Below are positions 1 through 10,571 of a DNA stretch of 64,000 bases, piece after piece (position 1 is the first letter of the stretch; each line of letters starts with the position of its first letter). The translations under genes and the position numbers were made by a program. Where the stretch lies: positions 62,001-126,000 of the forward strand of contig NZ_QLUV01000008.1 of the NCBI RefSeq assembly GCF_003286075.1, given 5' to 3'. The notes beneath the pieces are model-generated. The model saw only the letters and a program-made list of their open reading frames with translations. It searched no databases and was not told where the DNA came from. The DNA comes from Paracoccus endophyticus (GTDB lineage Bacteria > Pseudomonadota > Alphaproteobacteria > Rhodobacterales > Rhodobacteraceae).

Positions 1-735
1 ACGCAGGACAGCGCGATCCGCTATATGCGCCTGCCCCGGAACGTGGGCGGGGCCGGGGGCTTTCACGAAGGGATGAAGGCCGCCTATGCCCAGGGGGCCA
101 ACTATTTCTGGGTGTCCGACGACGACGCCTATCCCGAGCCAGACGCCCTTGAAAGGCTGCTGGACGCCATCACCGCCTTTGAGGACGCGAACGTCTGGCG
201 CCCCAGCTTTGCCTGCTCGCGGGTCGAATGGACCGACGGGACCCTGTGCGAGATGAACACGCCGCGCCCGGTCTGGGACTGGCCGCGCTTTCTGACCCCG
301 GACCGGCCGTGGGCGCTGGTCGATTCCTGCTCGTTCGTGTCGGCGCTGATCCCGCGGTGGGCGGTGCGCGAACATGGGCTGCCGATCGCGGACTACTTCA
401 TCTGGTTCGACGACGCCGAATACACCCGCCGCATCGCGCGGTCGTACCCCGGCATCTACTGCCCCGAAAGCCGGGTGATCCACGACACGCCCGACAACAG
501 GGGCGTCAACTTCGGGATGATCGACGACAAGAGCCTGTGGAAGTTCAAGTACGGCGCCCGCAATGAAACCTCATGGCGCCGCCGCGAGCAGGGTCTGGCG
601 GGCGTGCTGGCCTATGCTTATGGTGTCCGACGGCAGATGCGGGAGGCAGGTGTCCCCCGGCGCCTGAAATGGTCCATCTATGGTGCGATTTTCAAGGGTT
701 ACGCCTTTCGGCCTGCAATCGAGCACGTGACGTGA
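1..735 (+). CDS. GT2 glycosyltransferase, galactofuranosyltransferase-like (5' end outside window)
   Basis: The reading frame is open from the first base, so the N-terminus lies to the left; 244 codons are visible. The visible part begins just before a NVGGAGGF stretch (about residue 14) and has an acidic DDD triplet at about residues 40-42, the usual nucleotide-sugar/metal-binding motif of GT-A fold family 2 enzymes. Further on are a CEMN motif, a FDDAEYTRR segment and an HDTPDN segment. The same order of motifs occurs in the GT2 protein at 4053-5108, next to UDP-galactopyranose mutase, so transfer of galactofuranose or a similar sugar to a surface glycan is a reasonable inference. It overlaps the next gene by 4 bases. 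The acceptor is unknown. Confidence 0.8.
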   Translation, partial: TQDSAIRYMRLPRNVGGAGGFHEGMKAAYAQGANYFWVSDDDAYPEPDALERLLDAITAFEDANVWRPSFACSRVEWTDGTLCEMNTPRPVWDWPRFLTPDRPWALVDSCSFVSALIPRWAVREHGLPIADYFIWFDDAEYTRRIARSYPGIYCPESRVIHDTPDNRGVNFGMIDDKSLWKFKYGARNETSWRRREQGLAGVLAYAYGVRRQMREAGVPRRLKWSIYGAIFKGYAFRPAIEHVT

Positions 736-1589
736 TCAGACCAGATTTCTCATTGCGAAAAATGGCCAAGCTGCTGGCGGGACCCAGATCCTTTCGATTG
801 AACAGGACTACCCTGACCAGCCTGGCGGAGGAATTCGACGCGACGCCTGCCATCATGGCGAAATTCGTGCATCGTTTCTGTCCTGCTGCGGTCGAGGACA
901 ATCGATTCTGGGCAAAATCCGACACGATGCTGTTCGTCCATATCCCCAAGACCGCCGGCATGTCGGTGGGAAAGGCGATGCAGCAGGCTTTCGATCAGTT
1001 CCACGGAGTCGAATGGAACAACATAGGCCCCTCGTTCTATAAGGCGTCGCGACAGGCCGCCTATCTGCAATCCAGAGGCAATATCCGTCAGATTGTCATG
1101 GGCCATTATGGCTGGAGCGAGATGCAGCTCTGGCGCAATCAGGAACTGCCGATCAAGTCGGCGACCATCCTGCGCGACCCGGTCCAACGGATGATCTCGA
1201 ACTTCAACTACAACAGCTCTGCCGCTCATCCGGCGCACCAAGACTTTGTGAAACGCTTCCCTCAAATCGAAAGCTATGTCGAAAGCACCAGCTTTGACGT
1301 GCAGTTGTCGCAGGCCATCGGTTTTGCCACGTCCTTCGACGACGTGCTGGCCAAGCTGACACGGTATTACAGCTTCATTGGCGTCACCGAACGCCTAAGC
1401 CAGTCTCTGGCCTTCCTGTCTCGGTCCCACGGCCTGCCGCCAATTACCGAATACCATACGAATGTCGGCTCCAAGCCTGCTGATAAGCTGCCTGATGCCG
1501 TCCGGGACCTGATCCTGGACCGCAATCATAACGACACCAAGATTCACGCGCTGATGCTGCGGCTCTACGCGATGTCCGAGGAGACCTGA
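732..1589 (+). CDS. sulfotransferase family protein
   Basis: A 285-residue protein starting at GTG 732, which overlaps the stop of the preceding glycosyltransferase (GTGA); an ATG at 762 is an alternative. The FVHIPKTAG motif at about residues 68-76 is the 5'-phosphosulfate-binding loop of PAPS-dependent carbohydrate sulfotransferases. An LRDPVQRMIS segment near residues 147-156 fits the 3'-phosphate-binding region. It probably adds sulfate to a polysaccharide made by neighbouring enzymes. Base composition is lower in GC than most of the window (line 1201-1260 has 32 G+C of 60), which hints at transfer. Some members of this family have unproven activity, so the reaction is inferred. Confidence 0.72.
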   Translation: MIRPDFSLRKMAKLLAGPRSFRLNRTTLTSLAEEFDATPAIMAKFVHRFCPAAVEDNRFWAKSDTMLFVHIPKTAGMSVGKAMQQAFDQFHGVEWNNIGPSFYKASRQAAYLQSRGNIRQIVMGHYGWSEMQLWRNQELPIKSATILRDPVQRMISNFNYNSSAAHPAHQDFVKRFPQIESYVESTSFDVQLSQAIGFATSFDDVLAKLTRYYSFIGVTERLSQSLAFLSRSHGLPPITEYHTNVGSKPADKLPDAVRDLILDRNHNDTKIHALMLRLYAMSEET

Positions 1590-1590
1590 C

Positions 1591-2904
1591 ATGAATCGAC
1601 AGGCTGCGACGATCACAAGCGCCAAGCCCCTGCGTCTTTTCTTCCATGCTCCCGGTATCGCCGCGCATAGGCCGCGGTCGTCCCTTCCGATGATCACAGG
1701 TGCGCAGTCCACGACCACCGACAGCATCGCAGGGCTTTACCCCAATCACATGCTGACCGGCAATCGCGGCAACATCATTCATGCTGAGGCCCCTGCCAAG
1801 ATCTTCGCCAAGTCGCCCAGCGGCTCGACCTATGGCAACTTGGCAGAGATCCTGAACGCGATCGGCGCCGGCTTCGCCACGCGCATGTCGCGATCATTTG
1901 ACATGGTCATCATTTCGATGGCGAATTTCATTCGGCCCGACCATGACGGGGCGCGCCTGCTAAAAAGCCTCAGGGCGCTCAAGGGCCAGGTTCCGGTGGC
2001 GGTTCTGGGCTGCGGGCTGCAGGGCAATCACAAGCTGTCGGACATGATGCCGGGCAATGCCGCATTGATCGACTGGTTTAATCAGAATGCTGTCATCTTT
2101 GGCGTACGCGGCGCCCAGACGGCCAACTGGCTGCATGACAATGGCTTCAAGAACGCAGACGTGCTGGGTTGCCCCAGCCTTTATGCCTATCCCCACAGCA
2201 TCATGGGCCTGGACGGTGCGGCCGCCCGCAGCAAGGGTGCGGCAGCTTCGGTGATGACCGCAGGCTATATCAAGATGGCCAATGGCACCCTTTCTCCGCG
2301 CGGGATCGAGCTGGCGCACGCCTTTCAGAAGGCCAGTGCCTCTTACGTGTTTCAGGATGAACCCTGGTCATTCGAGGGGTTGGCGCACATGCGCGGTCTT
2401 TACAACGAAGGCAATAACGAATTCCGTGCCGACCTTTTGAATGACTGGCTGGGTCAGCAGGCTGGGGGCAAGCTGAATTTCCTGCGTTATTACTATTTTA
2501 ACGAGGCAGGAGCATGGCGTCAGGCTGCGTTGCGCCATGACGTTTATGTCGGAGACCGTTTCCACGGCGGAGTAGCCGCGCTGCAGGCCGGCGTTCCTGC
2601 GATCTTCCTATCGCACGACAACCGTGTTGTCGAACTGGCCGAACATTTCGGACTGCCCCACCTTTCGACCAAGGCGTTCGCCCGCAAGGGCCTGCCTGCC
2701 GTTTTGGAAGAATATCTGTCACCGCAAGCCCTGCAGGCAATGAAGACCCTCTATCAGCAACGCAGACGCGAATTCTTCGCCGTGGCCGCGCGTGCAGGTT
2801 TAACCCCTGCGATCGAAGACGTGCGGGTTCCTGATGCAGTCCCAGCCGCTCCACCAGTGCCGTTCAAGCAAAAGCTGCGCCGTTTGGCACACCGCCTGCG
2901 CTAA
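1591..2904 (+). CDS. polysaccharide pyruvyl transferase family protein
   Basis: A 437-residue protein with a good ribosome-binding site (GAGGAG) just upstream of ATG 1591. It starts directly after the sulfotransferase stop, so the two are almost certainly co-transcribed. A GNRGNIIH motif near residue 57 and a DRFHGGVAALQAGVPAIFL segment near residue 321 are typical of the PF04230 family, which moves pyruvate from phosphoenolpyruvate onto sugar residues as a ketal, adding negative charge to exopolysaccharides. The C-terminal 50 residues are proline-rich then basic. GC content is lower than in most of the window. The stop is only 6 bases from the end of the convergent glf gene. The sugar modified is unknown. 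Confidence 0.8.
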   Translation: MNRQAATITSAKPLRLFFHAPGIAAHRPRSSLPMITGAQSTTTDSIAGLYPNHMLTGNRGNIIHAEAPAKIFAKSPSGSTYGNLAEILNAIGAGFATRMSRSFDMVIISMANFIRPDHDGARLLKSLRALKGQVPVAVLGCGLQGNHKLSDMMPGNAALIDWFNQNAVIFGVRGAQTANWLHDNGFKNADVLGCPSLYAYPHSIMGLDGAAARSKGAAASVMTAGYIKMANGTLSPRGIELAHAFQKASASYVFQDEPWSFEGLAHMRGLYNEGNNEFRADLLNDWLGQQAGGKLNFLRYYYFNEAGAWRQAALRHDVYVGDRFHGGVAALQAGVPAIFLSHDNRVVELAEHFGLPHLSTKAFARKGLPAVLEEYLSPQALQAMKTLYQQRRREFFAVAARAGLTPAIEDVRVPDAVPAAPPVPFKQKLRRLAHRLR

Positions 2905-2910
2905 GCCAGA

Positions 2911-5108
<2,198 letters not shown>

Positions 5109-5616
5109 TTCAGTCCCCTGACCTGAGCAGTTCGTTTCTTGGGTGAGTGCAGGCCCCACGCGGCCCCGGTTAGCGTCAAGCGGCACAAGGGGCAATCAGG
5201 GAGAACAGACCTGGCATGGAAGGCCGCGGGACAGCCCTGTCCAGGGCAGTGATGCGTTGACGCCGTGAGTCAACGCCCGGCGCTCCCGGTTGCCGATGGG
5301 CAGGCTGACGAAGGCGGCCATCCGGTGCCGCGGATACTCAAGCGCGTGCGCGAAGGCGGCGCGACGCCGGAACACGGTGCCCTCTGCCCGGTCCATGATG
5401 CCCCAGTGCGCCGTCATGGGGTGGCCCGGCCACAGGGGCAGACCTCTCCCGCCGAATCGCGCCGGATCGGGATCGGGTCCGCCCCCGATCCCGATCCGGC
5501 GATCTCGACGACCGGCTGGGGCGGCCAGGGACGCCCCCATCCTGCGCTGCAGGTTCAGCGGGGTGCACCCATCGCCCGTGGCGCTCGTCGGCAACGTGGC
5601 AGCGCGACGCCGCGGT
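5109..5616. other. long intergenic region with inverted repeats
   Basis: About 420-500 bases between the helicase stop and the GT2 start, both on the minus strand. No convincing gene was found; open frames here are extensions or shadows of the helicase. It contains three inverted repeats: 5229-5242 (6-base arms), 5254-5276 (8-base arms, 7-base loop) and the very strong 5460-5501 hairpin. It probably carries the helicase transcript end and the promoter of the GT2-glf pair, but no clear -35/-10 pair could be picked. Confidence 0.5.
5460..5501. repeat. perfect 18-bp inverted repeat (hairpin)
   Basis: Bases 5460-5477 are the exact reverse complement of 5484-5501, with a 6-base loop. It lies about 115 bases past the helicase stop codon on that gene's transcript. 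There is no run of T on either side, so it is not a textbook Rho-independent terminator. It could be a transcript-stabilising hairpin, a Rho-linked 3' structure or a protein-binding palindrome. The arms contain tandem GGATCGGG-type steps. Confidence 0.75.
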
Positions 5617-7521
5617 TCAGCGCCGGGGCGGCTTGCCGGGCCTGACCGGCTTGCCGGCGCCCCCGGCGGGGCGGGGCTTGAAGGGGGCCTTAGCCGGCTT
5701 GCCCCCGGGCTTGCCGGCGGCTTTCCCTGCCTTTCTGACGGGCCGTTCCCCGGTGGGGGCGGGCTGCGCCTTGGCGGCGGGGTCGGCCCACGCGCGGCGG
5801 GGCAGGGCAGCATCGCGCGTGGGGGCAGGGGCGGTTTCGCGCGCGGACGCAGGGGCATCGTCGCGGGGCGCGGGTTTTGGCTTTCGCGGCCCGGCAAGCG
5901 GGCGGCGAACTTGGGCTCCCTCGGGGCAGTCCAGCATCGGCTCGCCCGGCAGGCGGCGCATGGACAGGCCCGGCTCCAGCTCGACCCCGTCGCCAAAGCG
6001 GGGGGCGTCGGCGGCCGAGATCTGCACGAAGGTTTCCGTCTGGCGAACGCGGATCGCGCCGATGGCGTCGCGGGTGATGCCGCCTGCCTCGCAGATCTTG
6101 GGCAAAAGCCAGCGCGCCTCGGCCCGGCCCTCGTGGCCGACCGACAGCGCGAACCAGGCGGCGTCACCGAAATCGCCGCGCGGGGCGCGCGCGCCGGCGC
6201 CCGGCGCGTCGGGACGGGTGGTTTCCATCAGCTCCTCGGGCGCGGGGCGGCCCTCGCGCCACAGCCGCACAAAGGCGGCGGCGACCTGCGCGGGGCCAAA
6301 GCGGTCCAGCAGGCGCGCGCCGGCCTCGGCCTCGTCGCCCGGATCGGCCGCCAGCGCCGGATGGTCCAGCATGCGCGCATCGTCCCGCGCGCGCACCTCG
6401 TCGGCTGACGGGGCGCCGCCCCACTCGGCCTCGACCCGCGCGCCCTGCAACAGGCGCTGCGCCTTCTTGATCTCGGCGGGCGTCACGATCAGCGCCGACA
6501 CTCCCTTGGCCCCGGCCCGGCCCGTTCGGCCCGACCGGTGCAGCAGCGTGTCGGAATTGGTGGGCAGGTCGGCGTGGATCACCAGCTCCAGCCCCGGCAG
6601 GTCGATGCCGCGCGCCGCCACGTCGGTGGCGATGCAGACCTGCGCCCGCCCGTCGCGCAGCGCCTGCAGGGCGTGGGTGCGCTCCTGCTGGCTGAGCTCG
6701 CCCGACAGCGCCACGACCCGAAAGCCGCGGTTGCCCATGCGGGCAAGCAGGTGGTTCACGTTGGCGCGGGTCTTGCAAAAGACGATGGCCGTCCGCGCCT
6801 CGTAAAAGCGCAGGATGTTGAAGATCGCGTTTTCCCGGTCGCGCGTGGTCACGTTGAGCGCGCGATAGGCGATGTCGCCGTGCTGGCGCGCCTCGCCGCC
6901 GGCGACGACCCGCAGCGCGTCGCGCTGGAACTCGGCCGCAAGCCGGGCAATCGCAGGCGGGACGGTGGCCGAGAACATCAGCGTGCGCCGGTCCGCGGGG
7001 GCGGCCGTCAGGATGAACTCCAGATCCTCGCGGAACCCGAGGTCCAGCATCTCGTCGGCCTCGTCCAGCACGCAGGCGCGCAGGCACGACAGGTCAAGGC
7101 TGCCGCGTTCCAGATGGTCGCGCAGTCGGCCCGGCGTGCCCACGACGATCTGCGCCCCCCGGTCCAGCGCCCGGCGTTCCGTGCGGAAATCCATGCCGCC
7201 GACGCAGGTGGCCACCTGGAACCCGGCCTTTTCGTAAAGCCAGCCCAGTTCGCGCGCGACCTGCAACGCCAACTCGCGCGTGGGCGCGATCGCCAGCGCC
7301 AGGGGCGCGGCCAGCATCCCCGACGTGTCGCCGTTCAGGATGCCCTCGGCCATCGCCAGCCCGAAGGCCACGGTCTTGCCCGAGCCGGTCTGCGCCGACA
7401 CAAGCAGGTCGCGCCCCTGCGCGTCGGGCGCCAGCACGGCCTGCTGGACAGAGGTAAGGCTGGCATAACCCTTGCCGGCCAGGGCTGCACCCAAGGGTGC
7501 CGCAATGTCGAAATCGGTCAT
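5617..7521 (-). CDS. DEAD-box RNA helicase with DbpA-type RNA-binding domain
   Basis: A 634-residue ATP-dependent RNA helicase. From ATG 7521 the motifs run in order: AQTGSGKT (43-50), TPGRL (129-133), DEAD (153-156), SAT (184-186), ARGID (303-307) and HRSGRTGR (328-335). A compact domain at about 455-525 resembles the DbpA/RRM-like C-terminal RNA-binding fold. The last 100 residues are rich in lysine, proline and alanine, a disordered basic tail common in alphaproteobacterial members. An in-frame start 10 codons upstream (7551) is less likely because family members begin near the MTDF sequence. Expected roles are ribosome assembly or mRNA turnover, often cold-induced. It has no link to the polysaccharide genes around it. 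Confidence 0.93.
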   Translation of the reverse strand: MTDFDIAAPLGAALAGKGYASLTSVQQAVLAPDAQGRDLLVSAQTGSGKTVAFGLAMAEGILNGDTSGMLAAPLALAIAPTRELALQVARELGWLYEKAGFQVATCVGGMDFRTERRALDRGAQIVVGTPGRLRDHLERGSLDLSCLRACVLDEADEMLDLGFREDLEFILTAAPADRRTLMFSATVPPAIARLAAEFQRDALRVVAGGEARQHGDIAYRALNVTTRDRENAIFNILRFYEARTAIVFCKTRANVNHLLARMGNRGFRVVALSGELSQQERTHALQALRDGRAQVCIATDVAARGIDLPGLELVIHADLPTNSDTLLHRSGRTGRAGAKGVSALIVTPAEIKKAQRLLQGARVEAEWGGAPSADEVRARDDARMLDHPALAADPGDEAEAGARLLDRFGPAQVAAAFVRLWREGRPAPEELMETTRPDAPGAGARAPRGDFGDAAWFALSVGHEGRAEARWLLPKICEAGGITRDAIGAIRVRQTETFVQISAADAPRFGDGVELEPGLSMRRLPGEPMLDCPEGAQVRRPLAGPRKPKPAPRDDAPASARETAPAPTRDAALPRRAWADPAAKAQPAPTGERPVRKAGKAAGKPGGKPAKAPFKPRPAGGAGKPVRPGKPPRR

Positions 7522-7629
7522 TGATCGTCGCCAGAAGGGGATGCCGCGCACCCGTTGGGCGGCCCCGTCGCGCCCCTGGCGGTCGGACGCCCGCGCCCGC
7601 CACCGCCGCGTCGCGGGCCGAAAGGACGT

Positions 7630-7658
7630 TCCTTAGACGCAAACCGGGCCGAAGTCAA
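7630..7658 (-). promoter_or_regulatory. candidate sigma-70 promoter for the helicase gene
   Basis: On the minus strand a TTGACT at 7658-7653 is followed after 17 bases by TAAGGA at 7635-7630. The -35 is good and the -10 is poor. It would give a 5' leader of about 100 bases before the helicase ATG. Support is by motif and spacing only. Confidence 0.3.
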
Positions 7659-7874
7659 AGAGTTCCTGAGCCATGGCGCACAGGCCCGGGGCGTCGCACG
7701 GCCCTCGGCGGTCGATGATGGTCCCCGGGTCGTCCCCGGGGCGTCCCCGTCGGGCCGATGACCCCGCGCAGGCGGCAGGCCCCCGGCATCGGCTGCCCCG
7801 GGGCCGGGGCGCTTTCACCAAGTCGCGGCCGTGCCGCGGGTGGCCGGTGCAACCCGCCCGGCCTGCGCCTTCAT
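7659..7874. other. intergenic region without a recognisable gene
   Basis: With the promoter stretch above, this forms a gap of about 350 bases between the helicase start and the GT4 stop. Open frames of 60-80 codons on both strands have strongly biased, low-complexity translations and no ribosome-binding sites. A GC-rich stretch at about 7722-7741 contains two CCCGGG boxes, 5 bases apart, that could form a short hairpin past the GT4 gene. Nothing else stands out. Confidence 0.4.
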
Positions 7875-9176
7875 TCACCCACGCCTGACGCGCCTCGCTG
7901 CCTGAACGCTTGCTGCAGACGTCTCCGCGGCGTTCGCGGCCCCGCGTGTGTCGTGTGCAGGACGCAAAGGCCCGGTGCCCTGAGACGCCAGGCGGCTGGC
8001 CTCGATCAGATGGGCCGCGCGGCGGTCCATCGTCGGCTCGAACATGTGCGACCTGCCAAAGTGCCGCGCGGCCTTTGCCGCCAGCACGAGGTCCGAGCGA
8101 TCCTTGTCCAGGATCGCGATCCTGTCCGCCAGTGCGCCGGGATCCTGCAGGGGGGTGGCCCAGCCGCCGCCGGACTGCGCGATCGCGCCAAGAAGCGCCT
8201 CGTTGTCATAGCCGATGATCGGCACGCCGCAGGACATCACCTCCGAATAGGTGCTGGACGGATCGCCCTGCACATGGCAGCAGACGAACAGATCCGACGC
8301 CTCCCTCAGCGTCGGGAGCCATCCACTTTCGAAATCCAGCGGTCCGTGCAGGGTGACAGGCCCGGCCAGGCCCCTCGCCGCGATCCCGGTGGCCAGCTTC
8401 TTTTCCAGATCGCCGCTGCCATAGATATCCATCGTGAAGGGCACGTTGCGCCGGCGCAGCTCTGCGGCGACCTTGGGCAGTTGAAGCACCCCCTTCATCG
8501 CAATGAGGCGCCCGCCGAACACGAGGCGCAAGGGCTTTCCGGCACGCAGCCTGTCCAGCTTGGCACCGAACACCGCATCCGACACCAACCCGGCCTGGGG
8601 CACGCGGTTGTCGAAGAACAACAGGCTGCGCGGGCTGAGATCCTTGTAGATGTCGTAGGTCGGCGTGCCGTTGCACTGCAGACCCGCGCAGTCCCGCAGC
8701 ATCCGGCGACGGATGCGCTCGGCCTGTTCGATCCAGAGCTTTCGACGCAGGCGAAGAACCGGGTTCCTGGTGTCCGCATCCACGATCTGGCGTTCGGTCC
8801 GGGGGGTATATTCACTGGTAAAGACGATCGGCACGCCCAGCCGCTTGCACAAGGCGGCCGTCGGCGCCTCGAAGGGCGACAGGAACGCCAGCACGACAGC
8901 CGCATTCGCGATGCGCGCGGCCAGGGCGTCCAGCCCCACCGGGCGCACCTCCAGTTCGGTTTCGAACGCGCCCGGAGTCACCTCGACGTGGTCCATGTCC
9001 GACGACGGCGTGCTGCTCAGCGTGACCAGGCTGGTCACCGGGCCGGGCCAGCGCCGGGCAAAGGCGGCTGCCCCGTTCATGTATTTCTGTGTCATCACCA
9101 GCCCGCCGTGTGGCCCGCGGTGCGCAGCAAGGGAAGGCAGCAGGATCAGTTCCGCGGAATTCATGGCCGTTTTCAT
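7875..9176 (-). CDS. GT4-family glycosyltransferase
   Basis: A 433-residue protein with the two-domain GT-B layout. The C-terminal half has the family 1/4 pattern: LRLVFGGRLIAMKGV (donor-domain start), MDIYGSGDLEKKL, VTLHGPL and a final PSSTYSEVMSCGVPIIGYD, where the glutamate of the E-x7-E-like motif binds the nucleotide sugar. No membrane span is obvious, so the enzyme is probably cytoplasmic or peripheral, building a polysaccharide or O-antigen unit. ATG 9176 has a GGAG upstream; ATG 9164 is an alternative. It is downstream of the DegT aminotransferase gene, with a gap of 154 bases. Donor and acceptor cannot be read from the sequence. Confidence 0.78.
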   Translation of the reverse strand: MKTAMNSAELILLPSLAAHRGPHGGLVMTQKYMNGAAAFARRWPGPVTSLVTLSSTPSSDMDHVEVTPGAFETELEVRPVGLDALAARIANAAVVLAFLSPFEAPTAALCKRLGVPIVFTSEYTPRTERQIVDADTRNPVLRLRRKLWIEQAERIRRRMLRDCAGLQCNGTPTYDIYKDLSPRSLLFFDNRVPQAGLVSDAVFGAKLDRLRAGKPLRLVFGGRLIAMKGVLQLPKVAAELRRRNVPFTMDIYGSGDLEKKLATGIAARGLAGPVTLHGPLDFESGWLPTLREASDLFVCCHVQGDPSSTYSEVMSCGVPIIGYDNEALLGAIAQSGGGWATPLQDPGALADRIAILDKDRSDLVLAAKAARHFGRSHMFEPTMDRRAAHLIEASRLASQGTGPLRPAHDTRGAANAAETSAASVQAARRVRRG

Positions 9177-9330
9177 GTTGGCTGCTCCACTGTGGGCGAA
9201 ACCCGTTGGGGGGTGCTCAATTCATCAACCCCTGCCCGAATGCCGAGGGGTCGTTTTGGGAAACAAGGCGCGGCACAGGCCGCAACGGGATCGTGGAAGG
9301 GTTGAAAAATGACGTGGGTGGATTGATCCC

Positions 9331-10515
9331 TCAGGAGGCGATTCTTGCGAGGTATTCGACGTCGAAGCGGGAATTCTGCCGGTCCGGGCCGATGTCGGCC
9401 TGTCCCTGGATGACCAGGTCGATGATCGTCTGTTGGCGCGCCGGGTCCAGATCGGGATAGAGCGGAAGGCACAGGATCTGCGACGTGATCTGCCGGGCCA
9501 CGGGCAGAAACCCCGCATGGGCGGACGGCAGGTCTCGATACATCGGCATGTCCGAGATCAGCGGATAGAAATACCGGCGCGCGTGGATGTCATGGGCTTT
9601 GAGCCGTTCCAGCAGGGCGTCCCGGTTCATGCCGTAATCCCGGCCCACAAGGATCGGAAAAGCGTAGTGGTTCTGTCCTGATCCGCATGGCGGACATACG
9701 CACCGCACGCCGTTCACGTTCCGCAGGCCGTCCATGTACCGCTGGGCCACGATCCCGCGGGCCCGGATCATGTCGTCGATGTGGTTGAGCTGCGTCAGGC
9801 CGATGGCCGCGTTGATCTCGCTCATCTTGGCATTCAGCCCGATCGTATCGACATGCGCCTCGTCCGTGATCCCGAAGTTGCTCAGCCGATCCACCGCACG
9901 CTTGGTGTCCCGATCGCGCGAGATGATGGCGCCGCCTTCAAAGGTGTTGAACACCTTGGTGGCGTGCAGGCTCAGCACCGACATGTCGCCCCATTGCAGG
10001 ACAGAGCCGCCTGCATCGCTGACCGCAAAGGCATGGGCCGCGTCATAGATCACGGGAATCCCGTAGCGCCGCGAGAGGTCCTGGAATGCCGCCACGTCGC
10101 AGGGAATGCCAAAGGTGTGCACCGGCATGATGGCCCTGGTGCGCGGCGTGATTGCACGCTCGACCCGTTCCGGATCGAGGTTCAGCGTCCCCGGGTCAAT
10201 GTCGCCGAAGACCGGCGTTGCACCCGCCCAGGTGATCGCATGAGCCGTGGCGACGAATGAAAACGGCGTGGTGATGACCTCGCCGCCCGCTACCGCCGCG
10301 TGACGCAAGGCCACCATGAGGCCCACCGTCGCATTGGCCACCAGCGAAAGGTGCTCGACCCCGAGATAGCGGGCAAGCGCCGCCTCGAAACGCTGCACCA
10401 GCGGGCCGTTGTTGGACAGCATCCGGCTGTTCCAGATTTCCTCCAGCAAGGGGATGATCTCGGCCAGGGGAGGAAGACTGGGCTTCGTGATAAAGACCGG
10501 GCCGCCGCTTGTCAT
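9331..10515 (-). CDS. DegT/DnrJ/EryC1/StrS-family sugar aminotransferase
   Basis: A 394-residue PLP enzyme starting at ATG 10515, chosen because a GGAGG lies 5 bases upstream; the TTG at 10527 sits inside that site. Family marks are NATVGLMVAL, TTPFSFVAT, a YDAAHAF segment with the cofactor-binding aspartate (about D158) and LHATKVFNTFEGG with the Schiff-base lysine (about K187). These enzymes aminate nucleotide-linked keto-sugars in the cytoplasm, making amino sugars for surface glycans. It is 56 bases downstream of a hexapeptide acyltransferase, so the pair could make an N-acylated amino sugar. The exact sugar (3- or 4-amino) is not resolved. Confidence 0.85.
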   Translation of the reverse strand: MTSGGPVFITKPSLPPLAEIIPLLEEIWNSRMLSNNGPLVQRFEAALARYLGVEHLSLVANATVGLMVALRHAAVAGGEVITTPFSFVATAHAITWAGATPVFGDIDPGTLNLDPERVERAITPRTRAIMPVHTFGIPCDVAAFQDLSRRYGIPVIYDAAHAFAVSDAGGSVLQWGDMSVLSLHATKVFNTFEGGAIISRDRDTKRAVDRLSNFGITDEAHVDTIGLNAKMSEINAAIGLTQLNHIDDMIRARGIVAQRYMDGLRNVNGVRCVCPPCGSGQNHYAFPILVGRDYGMNRDALLERLKAHDIHARRYFYPLISDMPMYRDLPSAHAGFLPVARQITSQILCLPLYPDLDPARQQTIIDLVIQGQADIGPDRQNSRFDVEYLARIAS

Positions 10516-10520
10516 GAATG

Positions 10521-10525
10521 CCTCC
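10521..10525 (-). promoter_or_regulatory. ribosome-binding site fixing the aminotransferase start
   Basis: GGAGG on the minus strand, 5 bases before ATG 10515. It overlaps the upstream TTG candidate start and therefore supports the ATG. Confidence 0.6.
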
Positions 10526-10571
10526 AAGTCAGAAATAGCGAATGAAACCGTCTCGACTTGCCGCGCGGCGC

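Noticed and set aside
5196..6167. 323-codon minus-strand frame reaching into the helicase gene
   Set aside because: Most of it is out of frame within the helicase and Pro/Arg-rich. The part in the gap (about 5260-5430) looks a little more protein-like but has no start signal or recognisable family.
7633..7878. 81-codon minus-strand frame upstream of the helicase
   Set aside because: Gly/Arg/Pro-rich translation, no ribosome-binding site, and it overlaps the candidate helicase promoter.
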